DNA from: JBBEAM01 sp040882845
GTDB lineage: Bacteria; Pseudomonadota; Alphaproteobacteria; Kiloniellales; DSM-21159
Length of the DNA: 64,000 nt
Direction: 5' to 3'
Assembly (NCBI GenBank): GCA_040882845.1
Contig: JBBEAM010000013.1
Span: 1 to 64,000 of the forward strand
Both the position numbers and the translations under genes were made by a program. The first letter of the stretch is position 1. Each line of letters begins with the position of its first letter. Of the stretch, positions 44,481 to 53,509 are shown piece by piece. Under the pieces are notes generated by a model. It saw nothing but the letters and a program-made list of their open reading frames with translations. It had not been told where the DNA came from and searched no databases.

Positions 44481-47189
44481 CTACCTGTCGCCCCCTTTAA
44501 TTGATCGGACAATCACGCTCGCAACCCTTGCCCTACGCCGCTCCGCCTCCTCTTCATCAACTACAGCCTGCGTGACCTTCACCCGGTAACCGCGCACGGT
44601 TGTGTCCGTCGTTTCCTCATCGGCGAGCTCGCCAATGAATGCCAGCGCTCCTTCCGGATCGAGGAAGTGCACCTTGGCGTGAAAGGCCTCCTCCAGGCCT
44701 TCTTTCGTGAGCTTCTCCATCGCGGCCCGATGCCGGGCGTCTGCTGAGACGAAGAGGACGTGCTCATAGCCAGCGGCCAGGCATTTCTCGATGTTCTGCA
44801 GCTCGTGGTCTCGTCCGGTCGTTACCGATATCTCGCACGCGATCCGAAGATCGTCGCGCTTCAAGGCCACGTCCACTCGTCCGGCACCATCAAGGATTTC
44901 CGCCTCGACAACTGCATGGAAGCCCTTGGAGATCGCAAATTCCTTGATGAGATTCTGCAGGTACTGATGCTCCCGGCCGCCACGGCCCAGAGGTGGTGGT
45001 TCGGCCGCCACCTTCGTGCGAGCCCGAGGAGGCAGGTCTGTGTGTTGCTTGGGCGGCGGTTCAGGCTCTTCGGCCTGCCGAGGCGGAATCGGCTCTGAGG
45101 GCGCCTCAGACGGCCGCACAGGCGCCTCGGGCGGTGGTGCTGCCTCAGGTGCCCGTGGTGGCGCCTCCTGCGGCATCTCAGCAAGCGGTACGCAGTATCG
45201 CTCGCGGCTCACCTCCCGCAGCTTCTCGAAAGCAGCATCGTCCATGTGCGGCATCGCCTCGACGCTGCCGAGCGGAATCGAGACCGAGAGCGCCCTTGAG
45301 GTCACGTTGCGCACGTAGCAGGCAAAGGACGTGGCGTTGCGGTGCTTGCGCTGGCTCTGGATGAAGCCCGCGTCGGTATGCATCTCGGAGCCCAGCAGCG
45401 CGGCATCCTTCGTGGAGACGCCGCCGGCGAGCTTGATCGAGGTGTTCGCGAGGACGGAGGCGCGCAGGGAGGAAGAGAGCTGGTCGAGGTTCTGGTGCGC
45501 GAGCACCATCCCGACCTTGTACTTCCGGGCCTGCGAGAGAAGGTGGCCGATCCGGTCGTCGAAGTAGTCGGCGGCTTCGTCGATGTAGACGAAGGTCGGC
45601 GTGCGCTCGTGGGCCGGGAGAATCGCCCGGCGCATAGCCGCCTGGGTGATGAGCGCGATGAAGAAGCGCCCGAGGATCGAGGCGCCGTCTTCCTTGAGGA
45701 GATCCTTCGCGGTGTTGATGAAGATGATCTTGCCGTCCTGGAGCGCGGAGAAGAGATCGAGTTTGGAGCGCGGGTGCGAGAACATCCGGTCAAACGTCGT
45801 GTTGGAGAGCACGCCCCACAGCCGCGTGAGTACCTGCTTCTTGGTCTCGTTGAAAGAGCGGTCGAAGAACCGCTCCTCGAAAAAGGCGCGTGCCGTGGGC
45901 GGCAGCTTCTCCATGTACGGCCGGAAGGGCTGCCCGTTCTCCATGAGTTGCCGGAAGGTATGGATCGAAGCGTCCGGTATCTCGAGGAGGAGCCGCGCCA
46001 GGTACTTGAAGATGATGCCCTGCCGCGCCGTGAGCTCGGCGCCCAGGAGCGCCCCGAAGAAGTACTCGTAGAGGTCGACGGAGGCATTGAGGAGCTGTTC
46101 ACGCTCGCGAAGCGGCAGCTCCTCAAGTGACTCCCGGCTCACGTCGAACATATTGAGCGCCGCCGGGAACTCTACGTCGTTGGGGTCGATCAGCACCACG
46201 CGATCGGCAAGCCCCGACTCATGGTCCGGCGAGAGGAGATCGAGGTGCGCAACCGTGTTGATGAGATCGCCCTGGGAGTCGATCACGACCACGGAACGCC
46301 CGTCTTCCACGCTGTCGATGAGATCGCGGACAATTGCGGTCTGAAGCCACTGCGTCTTGCCGTGGCCGGAGCCGCCGACGATGTGCGTGTGCTCGAAGCG
46401 CGCGGGAAACGGGATCGAGAACGGCAAGGCGGTCTCGAAGAAAGGCGCAAAGGGCGTCCCGTCGCAGTACAGCTGCTGGAGGAGCTCGGGCTGCTTTTCC
46501 GGCGCCGTGCTTGGCAGCACGAGCTTCCGGGAGCTTTCGTGCCGCTTCTCCCACTCGATGCCGGAGGCCAGGCAGACCCGGCGCTCGAATTGCTCCCGGA
46601 TCGGCGTGAGGAGGTCGGCCGCCGTGATATCCTCATCAAAGCAGGTGATGATGAGCCGCTCGATGACTTCCGCCGGCGCCTCAAGAAGATCGATGAGGGC
46701 GACGCCCGCACCGATTTCCTCTCCGGGCTCTTCTTCAGCCTCCCAGTCGTCCCTAAAGGCGGTCGGCGGGAGGTATTGCATGAGGCCGGCGACGATCACG
46801 ATCACCTTGTCTCGCCATATCGCCTCCTTGCGCTTGTAGTCGATGAGGAAGCGCTCGGCGCGTGCGAGCCTAGTGCGCAGCGCCACGGCTTCGTCGGTGG
46901 TGAGGCGGGAGATTTCGGGGGACTCCGGCGGGCCGTCGAAGAAGCCTTCGGCGGCCAGAAGACCCTCGATCAGAAAGCCTATGGCATTGGTGAGCCGGGG
47001 AACCGGCGTGAGCTCGGCCTCTTGGCAGGCCTCGAGGATGATATCCGAGACAAAATCGTGGAGCTCCAGCCCCGCATACGGCGACTGCTCATGGAGCGTG
47101 CGCACGCGGGTATAGAGCGCAAGGGTATCGCGGGCTTCGCGCTCGCGCGTCCCGCCCGCGATGAGGTTGACGAGGTTGTTCCAGCGCAC
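44481..47189 (-). CDS. HerA/TraG-type ATPase fused to a nuclease-like domain
   Basis: A 902-residue protein. Residues 260-600 are a FtsK/HerA/VirD4-type motor with Walker A GGSGHGKT (272-279), VVVIDSQGD (300-308), Walker B TFVYIDEA (532-539) and a sensor-like MVLAHQNLDQL. A Pro/Glu-rich linker (about 672-736) leads to a C-terminal domain (about 740-860: LIKEFAISKGFHAVVEAE, GRVDVALKRDDLRIACEIS) with the order Glu, Asp773, Glu786 of PD-(D/E)XK nucleases, but Ser788 in the lysine place. The stop is close to the HNH start. It is preceded by the 127-residue protein and a smaller TraG-like ATPase, probably one operon. Confidence 0.85.
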   Translation of the reverse strand: MRWNNLVNLIAGGTREREARDTLALYTRVRTLHEQSPYAGLELHDFVSDIILEACQEAELTPVPRLTNAIGFLIEGLLAAEGFFDGPPESPEISRLTTDEAVALRTRLARAERFLIDYKRKEAIWRDKVIVIVAGLMQYLPPTAFRDDWEAEEEPGEEIGAGVALIDLLEAPAEVIERLIITCFDEDITAADLLTPIREQFERRVCLASGIEWEKRHESSRKLVLPSTAPEKQPELLQQLYCDGTPFAPFFETALPFSIPFPARFEHTHIVGGSGHGKTQWLQTAIVRDLIDSVEDGRSVVVIDSQGDLINTVAHLDLLSPDHESGLADRVVLIDPNDVEFPAALNMFDVSRESLEELPLREREQLLNASVDLYEYFFGALLGAELTARQGIIFKYLARLLLEIPDASIHTFRQLMENGQPFRPYMEKLPPTARAFFEERFFDRSFNETKKQVLTRLWGVLSNTTFDRMFSHPRSKLDLFSALQDGKIIFINTAKDLLKEDGASILGRFFIALITQAAMRRAILPAHERTPTFVYIDEAADYFDDRIGHLLSQARKYKVGMVLAHQNLDQLSSSLRASVLANTSIKLAGGVSTKDAALLGSEMHTDAGFIQSQRKHRNATSFACYVRNVTSRALSVSIPLGSVEAMPHMDDAAFEKLREVSRERYCVPLAEMPQEAPPRAPEAAPPPEAPVRPSEAPSEPIPPRQAEEPEPPPKQHTDLPPRARTKVAAEPPPLGRGGREHQYLQNLIKEFAISKGFHAVVEAEILDGAGRVDVALKRDDLRIACEISVTTGRDHELQNIEKCLAAGYEHVLFVSADARHRAAMEKLTKEGLEEAFHAKVHFLDPEGALAFIGELADEETTDTTVRGYRVKVTQAVVDEEEAERRRARVASVIVRSIKGGDR

Positions 47190-47192
47190 CGG

Positions 47193-47576
47193 CTACGGAA
47201 GCTCGATTACATCCTCGCCGCCGAAGTGGGCCGCGGCGTAGAGCACGTTCTTGAAGGTCTGCGCCGCTTCCTTGATCTGATCCTCGACGGCGAGCATCTC
47301 CACGATGTCCTTGCAGTCGATGCGCTTGCCCTTGGTGAGATCATCCACCGTGACTGAGATGTTGAGCATGCGGTGGGTAAACCGCGAGGCGACGCCCAAA
47401 AGACCCGAGCCGCGATCAACCATCGTCTTCTGCTCATAGAGCACCGTCTCGCCGAGCCGGTATTTCTTGATGTTCTCCGTTTCCTCGGGCGTGAGCTCTG
47501 CCCGCGCGTCGAGGTAGAAGGTGATGCCGCGCCCCAACATACCTTTTTGCTGCTCGCGGCGAAGTAAGAGTTTCAT
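47193..47576 (-). CDS. Conserved small protein of the ATPase operon, unknown function
   Basis: A 127-residue soluble protein beginning MKLLLRREQQKGMLGRGITFYLDARAEL. I do not recognise a named family, though short proteins of this type accompany TraG/HerA-like ATPases in integrated elements. It ends three bases before the start of the large ATPase-nuclease, so the two are probably cotranslated. The ATG at 47576 was preferred because the upstream 22 residues are weakly coding and an AAGAG lies ahead of it. Confidence 0.7.
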   Translation of the reverse strand: MKLLLRREQQKGMLGRGITFYLDARAELTPEETENIKKYRLGETVLYEQKTMVDRGSGLLGVASRFTHRMLNISVTVDDLTKGKRIDCKDIVEMLAVEDQIKEAAQTFKNVLYAAAHFGGEDVIELP

Positions 47577-47680
47577 GTCAGTATCCCCCAGCCTGGTAAG
47601 TAGACTCGCTAAAGTAGCGCTCTTTTCAGGTATCAACAACAATGGTTGTTTTATCGAGCTCTGAGGGTCAAGGCGCGCTG

Positions 47681-48868
47681 TTAAGCGAAGAGCCCATGGT
47701 CTGGCGGAAGCGTTGTTGCGCTAAACGGCCGGCTCGGCGTGCCGTCGATCATCAGGCGGATGTAGAGCTCGTAGTTCGGGAGCGATGTGAGGTCCGTGGC
47801 GCTGATTTTCGGCGCGAATACGCGTGAGAGGAGCGCGGCGTCTTCCTCCCCCACGCGGAACGAAATGAGCGTGCCGGCATTGCCGAGGACGGCCTGGCGC
47901 ACCTCGGTATCGAGCTGTCCGAAGTGCTGATTCGCGAGTGTGAAGCCAACGCCGTACTTCCGCAGCTCCGCGATCATCGTGGCTACGGATCGCGTGGTGA
48001 CGCTCTGAAATTCATCGAGATAGACGAAGCACGGTTTGCGGGACGCTTCCGGCGTGTCCGCGCGGCTGATGGCGGCCAATCCTATCGTCGTGACAAGCAA
48101 GCTCCCGAGGAGGTTCGCACTGTCTTCTCCCAGGGTGCCTTTCCCCAGGTTGACGAGGAGCACCCCGCCTTCGTCCATGATGTTACGGAGGTGAAGATCC
48201 TGCTCGGGGCTGGTGAGCAACCGGAGGAGACGCGGATCGGCCAGAAAGGCGCCAACCTTGTTCTGGATCGGCGCGATGGCGTCGGCGCGATATCTCCCCG
48301 AATACTGCTGGTACTCGTAGAGCCAGAAGCGTTGCACGACGCTATTGCTGAGAGCGTTGGCGATAGTGCGCCGGTATTCCTTGTCGGTGAGGAGACGAAG
48401 GATATCGGCAAGGGTACTTTCTGGTGTTTCGATGAGGGCGTAGAGCGCATTGCGGAGCATATGCTCCATCCGCACACCCCAGGCGTCCGGCCAGTGCATC
48501 TTGAAGGCTTCGAGTACGCCTGAGACGGCAAGCGGTATGCGGTCGTCGCGCACGCGTCTGAGCGGGTTGTACCCGTATGGTGACGTTGGGTCGGGGACGT
48601 CCCAGTAGATTAGGTCGGAACGAGACTGTGCAGCTTTGCTCTCAGCGAGCGCGCTAACGACATCCCCATGGGGATCGACGAAGATGAGACCGCGGCCGGC
48701 CTTGAGATCTTGCAGAGCGAGCGATTGGAGGAGCGTCGATTTCCCGGTACCGGTCTTGCCGATGACGTAGAGGTGCGAGAGGCGATCGGCCTGCTTGATG
48801 CCAAACCGCCGGTCGGCACTGCGCCCGTGCGTGGTTCCAATAAGGCTCGGTCTGAAATCGTCTAACAC
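47681..48868 (-). CDS. TraG/VirD4-like conjugation-type ATPase (DUF87/TraM-recognition class)
   Basis: A 395-residue P-loop motor: Walker A GKTGTGKS (37-44), RGLIFVDPHGDVV (second strand), KPCFVYLDEFQS as Walker B (278-289), and GVGFTLANQHFGQLD as sensor. There are no membrane helices, unlike full coupling proteins, so it would act in the cytoplasm. It heads the operon with the small protein and the ATPase-nuclease fusion. A full mating-pore set is absent from the window, so this may be a DNA-processing or defence pair rather than a conjugation system. Confidence 0.85.
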   Translation of the reverse strand: MLDDFRPSLIGTTHGRSADRRFGIKQADRLSHLYVIGKTGTGKSTLLQSLALQDLKAGRGLIFVDPHGDVVSALAESKAAQSRSDLIYWDVPDPTSPYGYNPLRRVRDDRIPLAVSGVLEAFKMHWPDAWGVRMEHMLRNALYALIETPESTLADILRLLTDKEYRRTIANALSNSVVQRFWLYEYQQYSGRYRADAIAPIQNKVGAFLADPRLLRLLTSPEQDLHLRNIMDEGGVLLVNLGKGTLGEDSANLLGSLLVTTIGLAAISRADTPEASRKPCFVYLDEFQSVTTRSVATMIAELRKYGVGFTLANQHFGQLDTEVRQAVLGNAGTLISFRVGEEDAALLSRVFAPKISATDLTSLPNYELYIRLMIDGTPSRPFSATTLPPDHGLFA

Positions 48869-49035
48869 TCGCTAACGATAACAAAATAGCGTTACCCGTC
48901 AGGCTACGTAAAATTGCAATAAAAATACGTAAATATGATCACAACACAATGCGGTCTATCGCCACTTCTCTATGCAAGGGAAGGCGCACTTTAGTAAAAA
49001 ATCATCAAAAGCGGATGCTTTTAGTTTTCGTTCAG

Positions 49036-49881
49036 TCATAAGCAAACAAACTTTACTATACGATCAGAAAGAGGCGCCTCTGCTCCAAAAAAGTCATGAT
49101 CTGCCCCCCTTAAAACCTCACCCACAAAACGACTGCATCGCTCGTTAATTAAATTAAATAGTATGTGTGGCGGACAGGTTTGTAGATCATCGTTCTCTCC
49201 AATAAGTGCTAAGCAATCACAATCAACATTAAAATTTTTAGAGTCACTCACCCTAAACAACTTATAAGGATAACCTTCCACTATCGAAAGGAGAGCATTC
49301 TTTGATATCGGAATATCATATGAAACGTCCTCAGTTTCTATACCATAAAACTCCGGAGGGCATAAATCGAATTTATGGGCTGGAATAAAGTTCCGAAGGC
49401 GGCAAAGAAAAGAGTCAAAATCTTCGGGTGATATCCGATTAACATGCAGTTGATAGCTATCACAGGGTGAAAGAAGTATAATCTGTCCGGAGAAACCACG
49501 TTCAATACAATATGCTAAAACCCTATCGCATCCTAGGCTATGCCCTTGCAAAACGACGTGTTCAGAATATCCCTGTGCGTATCGTACTATTGTTGAAATA
49601 TCCTCAATACAGGACATAAACTCAGCTAAGGATCCTCCCAAATAACCCATCCAATCATCACCATAAGCCTCAACAATACATCCGCTTGTCCGTAAATTCA
49701 TTGTCACAAGATCAACGTTACTTTCAAGAAGTTTTTTGCCTAGCACATGAATAAACGGGTTTTCATAAAAATTGCCACAGCTACCGTGGATGTGCACAAC
49801 TACTTTTCGAGGGTTATTCGCTGAATAGTGAAACCCATTTAATTCGACATTATCGTCAGTCGTAAGCTTCACAAACTTCAT
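49036..49881 (-). CDS. Alpha/beta hydrolase of the AT-rich cluster
   Basis: A 281-residue alpha/beta-hydrolase. The oxyanion loop is VVVHIHGSCGNFYENP, the nucleophile elbow GHSLGCD (Ser115), the acid lies in ALIGENDD and the His in LRGADHDFFG. The overall pattern is that of esterase or acyl-peptidase-like enzymes; the substrate is unknown. It is the last gene of the five-gene minus-strand operon, 14 bases after the membrane protein gene, and could hydrolyse an ester or thioester made by the pathway. The gene is about 40 percent GC. Confidence 0.82.
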   Translation of the reverse strand: MKFVKLTTDDNVELNGFHYSANNPRKVVVHIHGSCGNFYENPFIHVLGKKLLESNVDLVTMNLRTSGCIVEAYGDDWMGYLGGSLAEFMSCIEDISTIVRYAQGYSEHVVLQGHSLGCDRVLAYCIERGFSGQIILLSPCDSYQLHVNRISPEDFDSFLCRLRNFIPAHKFDLCPPEFYGIETEDVSYDIPISKNALLSIVEGYPYKLFRVSDSKNFNVDCDCLALIGENDDLQTCPPHILFNLINERCSRFVGEVLRGADHDFFGAEAPLSDRIVKFVCL

Positions 49882-49895
49882 CAGGATACCTCCAT

Positions 49896-50882
49896 CTAGT
49901 CACCCGTTGCTTTCGGCGCATTGCCCCCAGCATTGCCAGACAGCTTTAAGCGCCTTGTAAACTCCTGTACATCAATTAACTGCGTCTTAGCGACTTCAGG
50001 GGGCTTGTGTGCTGCTGGAGAGTTCCAGCAAGCGTCAAAAAATCGCTTGTATCTTTGTATCTCAACTATATTATTTACGAATACACCTTCTATGGCTGGC
50101 TCATAAGATAATGTTTTGTACATATAGCGGTCTCCATACAATGCAAAATCAAGGCACTGCTCATCCAAAAGATTATTCTCATAAAGCTCATTGTATAGAT
50201 CGCAGTCTAAAACAACAAAGTCTAAACCTTTCTTCGAAGCGTAGAAATTAAGAACCTCTTTCAGATCACCAGTAACTTTAACATTATTAGTGTCGTAAAC
50301 AAAAATGGACCGAATGCGCTTCAGGTCTCGGGATCGTAGCTTCTCAAGTTTTTTAACAAAATAATTGAGGCTGTAGTGATCCAAAACATCATATTCGTGA
50401 TCCACACAAAAAACATCTATACATTCATCTGCCTCAGTAAAAGAAAATACATCCAGAATTGTGTCAGTGCGAATCAAGTGTCTCTTGCTCTCTTTAAGTT
50501 CACCAGAAGAAACAGATTGAGCCATCCTACGATTAATTTCTTCGATTTCCTCAGTAAATGCGCGCACAAATAAGTCAGACTCAGTTCCTGCTTTCTGCAA
50601 AAGCTTGGAATGACATTCCTGTAACTCTAAAAGAAGCTCGTGAAATACATTTTTCTGTTCTATCAGCTTTACTTCCGCTTCTGCGCGGTTCGCGATTGAC
50701 GCTATATATATCTCAATCATAACAAGAGACGTCACAACGAAGACTAAAACGCCTAAAATAATCTTCTCGTTATTATTTAGCGCAACAAAAGAATCAATAA
50801 TAAATGGAACTACTACCGCCAATACGACAGAAAGAAAAATTTTCCAGTACAACATTAGCTTATCCTTTCGCTTTAGACGCAA
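49896..50882 (-). CDS. Membrane-anchored coiled-coil protein, unknown function
   Basis: A 328-residue protein with two N-terminal membrane helices (about 11-30 and 40-62), a charged helical stretch likely to form a coiled coil (about 65-130) and a cytoplasmic C-terminal domain (about 140-300). That domain contains FSFTEADECIDVFCVDHEYDVLDHYS and RIRSIFVYDTNNVKV. I do not recognise the domain. Its start overlaps the methyltransferase stop by 23 bases, tying it to the enzyme operon. It might anchor the enzymes, or export or sense the product; that is inference. Confidence 0.65.
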   Translation of the reverse strand: MRLKRKDKLMLYWKIFLSVVLAVVVPFIIDSFVALNNNEKIILGVLVFVVTSLVMIEIYIASIANRAEAEVKLIEQKNVFHELLLELQECHSKLLQKAGTESDLFVRAFTEEIEEINRRMAQSVSSGELKESKRHLIRTDTILDVFSFTEADECIDVFCVDHEYDVLDHYSLNYFVKKLEKLRSRDLKRIRSIFVYDTNNVKVTGDLKEVLNFYASKKGLDFVVLDCDLYNELYENNLLDEQCLDFALYGDRYMYKTLSYEPAIEGVFVNNIVEIQRYKRFFDACWNSPAAHKPPEVAKTQLIDVQEFTRRLKLSGNAGGNAPKATGD

Positions 50883-51693
50883 TAATCTTCACTCGACCAT
50901 AGTAAGGGCTTTCGTTAAAATCAGGCCGGTCTAAGATTGGACAAAAATGAGCAAAGTACCGCTCAGATTGCTTGGACCAAGATTCACCATAGTACCAAAC
51001 GCAATCTTCTGGCGTAATCTTTTTACACCCTTCTAGAAGCCGGCTCCACCAAGTCTCCGATGAATACTCGCTTAGCAAACGATAGCTATAAGTAGTATCG
51101 ATATAACCTAATTCTTCTAAAAGTTCGCTGCAAAACAGAGCTTCACATGAGAAGTAATTTGCAGTCTGTATATTAACTGGAAATTCTGAGTACTTAGAGA
51201 AAAGTTGACGAAGTGGGATCAGTGGTTTCGGATGAGTCAAGATCTTGTCAAAGAACAACCCACCAGGAGCAAGTGCGTAAGAAATCTTTTTCCAAAATAA
51301 ACCTTGCTCGAAATACGGTATATTTCCTGAAGTTAAGTCGGAAACTATAATGTCAAATCGACCCTGATAATTATCCAATGTACCACGCCAATCACCAACG
51401 ACGAGCGATGGGGTCTGCTTGGAGAATAGGTCCACCTTCCTTTGCTCATAATAATAAGTATCTTTCTCAAAGACATACGTTTTAACTTCAAACTGTTGCA
51501 ACAAATTTATATATTCAACGGTCGAGCCCAGGACTGCCGCAGTTGCAATTCTAGAATCACTGCGAAGGAAAGCTCTTAGGATTTGTAACTGTTCGACCGA
51601 AGGCCGCGAAGGCGGGATAACTAAATCCCAGTGATGAATTTTCCTCCAATTCTCTGACGGCTCAGAATTCAAAGTGGTACGTCTCCTCGCCAA
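50860..51693 (-). CDS. SAM-dependent methyltransferase-like protein of the AT-rich cluster
   Basis: A 277-residue protein with a Rossmann methyltransferase core: motif I is degenerate (AAVLGSTVEYINLLQQF, about 52-68), the acidic second strand VKTYVFEKDTYYYEQRK follows, then motif IV-like IIVSDLTSGNIPYFEQGLFW and PGGLFFDKIL. The substrate is unknown. It overlaps the PNPOx-like gene upstream by 32 bases and the membrane protein gene downstream by 23 bases, so it is firmly in the operon. Confidence 0.75.
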   Translation of the reverse strand: MARRRTTLNSEPSENWRKIHHWDLVIPPSRPSVEQLQILRAFLRSDSRIATAAVLGSTVEYINLLQQFEVKTYVFEKDTYYYEQRKVDLFSKQTPSLVVGDWRGTLDNYQGRFDIIVSDLTSGNIPYFEQGLFWKKISYALAPGGLFFDKILTHPKPLIPLRQLFSKYSEFPVNIQTANYFSCEALFCSELLEELGYIDTTYSYRLLSEYSSETWWSRLLEGCKKITPEDCVWYYGESWSKQSERYFAHFCPILDRPDFNESPYYGRVKIIASKAKG

Positions 51694-52183
51694 AACTCTC
51701 TTCAGATATTAAATCCCCTTCAATCATGTGCAGTGAGTATAATGCTGAATCACCCCACTCCGCAACAAAACCAGAAGAAAGATGCTCCACAGCTTCAGGA
51801 AATCTATTAAGGTATGCCCTCAAGAGGGTTGCATCATCACCCTGAACTGGAGAGTTAAGCTTAGCACGGACGTTTGCTCCATAAAGATCGGCATCCCAAG
51901 ATATTGGTGGCCGCCACACAGCAATGTTGCATTCAGGTTTAATGGCGAGGCATTTTATGTGGGCACTACGCTTAAGTGAAATAAAATATAGTGTCTTATC
52001 TCCATCAAAAGCATAAAAACAAGTGAACGCACTAGGTGTCTTTGCTTCATTAATGTAAGATACGTTGCAAGTAGCGCAAGTATCTAGTAAATTGTGTATT
52101 TCCTCCTTAACGCGTTCTGCGAGCTGTTTATGTACGATTTCCTCTCGACCGTCATCTGAAGATTTCACAAATACTTTATTCAT
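51662..52183 (-). CDS. Pyridoxamine-5'-phosphate-oxidase-like (flavin split-barrel) protein
   Basis: A 173-residue protein of the FMN-binding split-barrel type: VSYINEAKTPSAFTCFYAFDG, TLYFISLKRSAHIKCLAIK and VRAKLNSPVQGDD correspond to the first strands and FMN-phosphate region. It may bind FMN, F420 or heme; the reaction is unknown. Together with the SDR immediately upstream it would supply reductive steps to the cluster. The ATG at 52183 gives the best N-terminus. Confidence 0.72.
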   Translation of the reverse strand: MNKVFVKSSDDGREEIVHKQLAERVKEEIHNLLDTCATCNVSYINEAKTPSAFTCFYAFDGDKTLYFISLKRSAHIKCLAIKPECNIAVWRPPISWDADLYGANVRAKLNSPVQGDDATLLRAYLNRFPEAVEHLSSGFVAEWGDSALYSLHMIEGDLISEESFGEETYHFEF

Positions 52184-52205
52184 ATAAAATACTCCGCCTA
52201 AACAA

Positions 52206-52922
52206 TTAGCATATCATTCCACCGTCAACGACTAACGATACCCCATTAATGTATCCTGCTTCTTCAGAGGCCAGATACCATGCAGCAGATGCGACGTCCG
52301 CTGGCTTGGCTAAACGCTGTGCAGGAACCTCTGATGATATCTCCTTAATGTAATCTTCTGGAGATGTATCTGATTGAGCCGAAGCGATTCTATTCAATAG
52401 AGTTGACTCAACTGGCCCTGGACAGATCTCGTTCGCAGTAATACCCGCGCTTGCGTACTCATGTGCAATTGACTTTGTAAAGCCCGAGAGCGCATGCTTA
52501 GACACATTGTATGGGCCATTACACTCGGACCCTACCAGCCCATAAATCGAAGAAATGTTTAAGATCCGCCCAAAGCAACGTTCGATCATGCCAGGAATAA
52601 CAGCCGCCGCTAGTCGTATGGGTGTAATAGTATTAATCTCAATAGTTTTACGCCAGTCAGCCAAAGGTGTCTCATGGCAATACCTATCACTGTAGTTTAC
52701 TCCAGCATTGTTGACAAGAACGTCGCAGTCAAGGGACGGTACATCCCCCATGCTGCCGAAGTCGAGAGATCGCATCTCGCATCCTAGCGTGCTTTCAAGC
52801 TTCTTGGCTTGCTCGTGATTGCTGTGATATAAACCGACGACTGCGTATTCAGCTTCAATAAATCGGCTTGCGATCGCACGCCCTATGTCGCCCGTAATGC
52901 CTGTAATGAGTACGCGTTTCAT
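52206..52922 (-). CDS. Short-chain dehydrogenase/reductase (FabG-like)
   Basis: A 238-residue SDR: nucleotide loop TGITGDIGRA (8-17), VLVNNAGVN, catalytic Ser in ILNISSIYG and Tyr-x3-Lys in GPYNVSKHALSG, with the C-terminal VVDGGMIC typical of FabG relatives. It would reduce a ketone or oxidise an alcohol with NAD(P). The ATG at 52922 follows a GGAGG site. It opens the five-gene minus operon and is divergent from the SET gene with only 52 bases between starts. Confidence 0.9.
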   Translation of the reverse strand: MKRVLITGITGDIGRAIASRFIEAEYAVVGLYHSNHEQAKKLESTLGCEMRSLDFGSMGDVPSLDCDVLVNNAGVNYSDRYCHETPLADWRKTIEINTITPIRLAAAVIPGMIERCFGRILNISSIYGLVGSECNGPYNVSKHALSGFTKSIAHEYASAGITANEICPGPVESTLLNRIASAQSDTSPEDYIKEISSEVPAQRLAKPADVASAAWYLASEEAGYINGVSLVVDGGMIC

Positions 52923-52974
52923 TGAACCTCCGCTGCCAGTGTGTTGCCGTTGGATCGGCAAGGAGCATGTAGGT

Positions 52975-53490
52975 ATGATACAGATTCTACGGAAGTTGTC
53001 CATATGCAAGTACTTGTATTTGGGAGATGCAGGCGTAGCCGGTATAGGTGTGTTTGCTGCAAAGCCATTTGTAGCGGGAACAGTTATTGTTTGCGATGAA
53101 GATGGGGATTACTACGACGAAATATTTTCTCGATCTGAACTGATCGAACGTAGAATTGATATAGAAAGATTTGCGTTCCAGATAGCGGTGGATAGCTTCA
53201 TACTCCCAAATGGAAATATTGATGACTTTATAAATCACTCTTGCAGGCCTAACGCCGGAATTAGACTAACCGGTAAAGGATACAAGCTGATAAGCATAGA
53301 AGACATTAATAAAGATGATCAAATATGCTATGACTACTCGACATATATGTTCGACAATAATGAACAATTCAAATGCCACTGCAGATCAAATAATTGCAGG
53401 GGACATATAAACTCCTTTTATACATTGGATGTAGATCTAAGGGAGAAGTATATTGCGTCTCGTGTTGTTGCGCCTCAGTTTCTAAAGTAA
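52975..53490 (+). CDS. SET-domain protein (putative lysine methyltransferase) with post-SET cysteines
   Basis: A 171-residue SET-domain protein. The N-terminal GVAGIGVFAAKPFVAGTVI, the catalytic knot motif DFINHSCRPNAGI (Asn87-His-Ser-Cys) and DQICYDYSTY (YDY at 119-121) are all present. A post-SET-like cysteine set FKCHCRSNNCRGHI follows. SET enzymes methylate lysines of proteins; bacterial ones are uncommon and mostly unstudied. The ATG at 52975 has AAGGAG eight bases before it. It shares a divergent promoter region with the SDR and is 19 bases ahead of the aldolase gene. Confidence 0.88.
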   Translation: MIQILRKLSICKYLYLGDAGVAGIGVFAAKPFVAGTVIVCDEDGDYYDEIFSRSELIERRIDIERFAFQIAVDSFILPNGNIDDFINHSCRPNAGIRLTGKGYKLISIEDINKDDQICYDYSTYMFDNNEQFKCHCRSNNCRGHINSFYTLDVDLREKYIASRVVAPQFLK

Positions 53491-53509
53491 AATATGGGGA
53501 ACTCGAAAA

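Noticed and set aside
45342..46130. Plus-strand frames opposite the HerA-like ATPase
   Set aside because: They oppose Walker motifs of a well-supported protein, and their composition is shadow-like.
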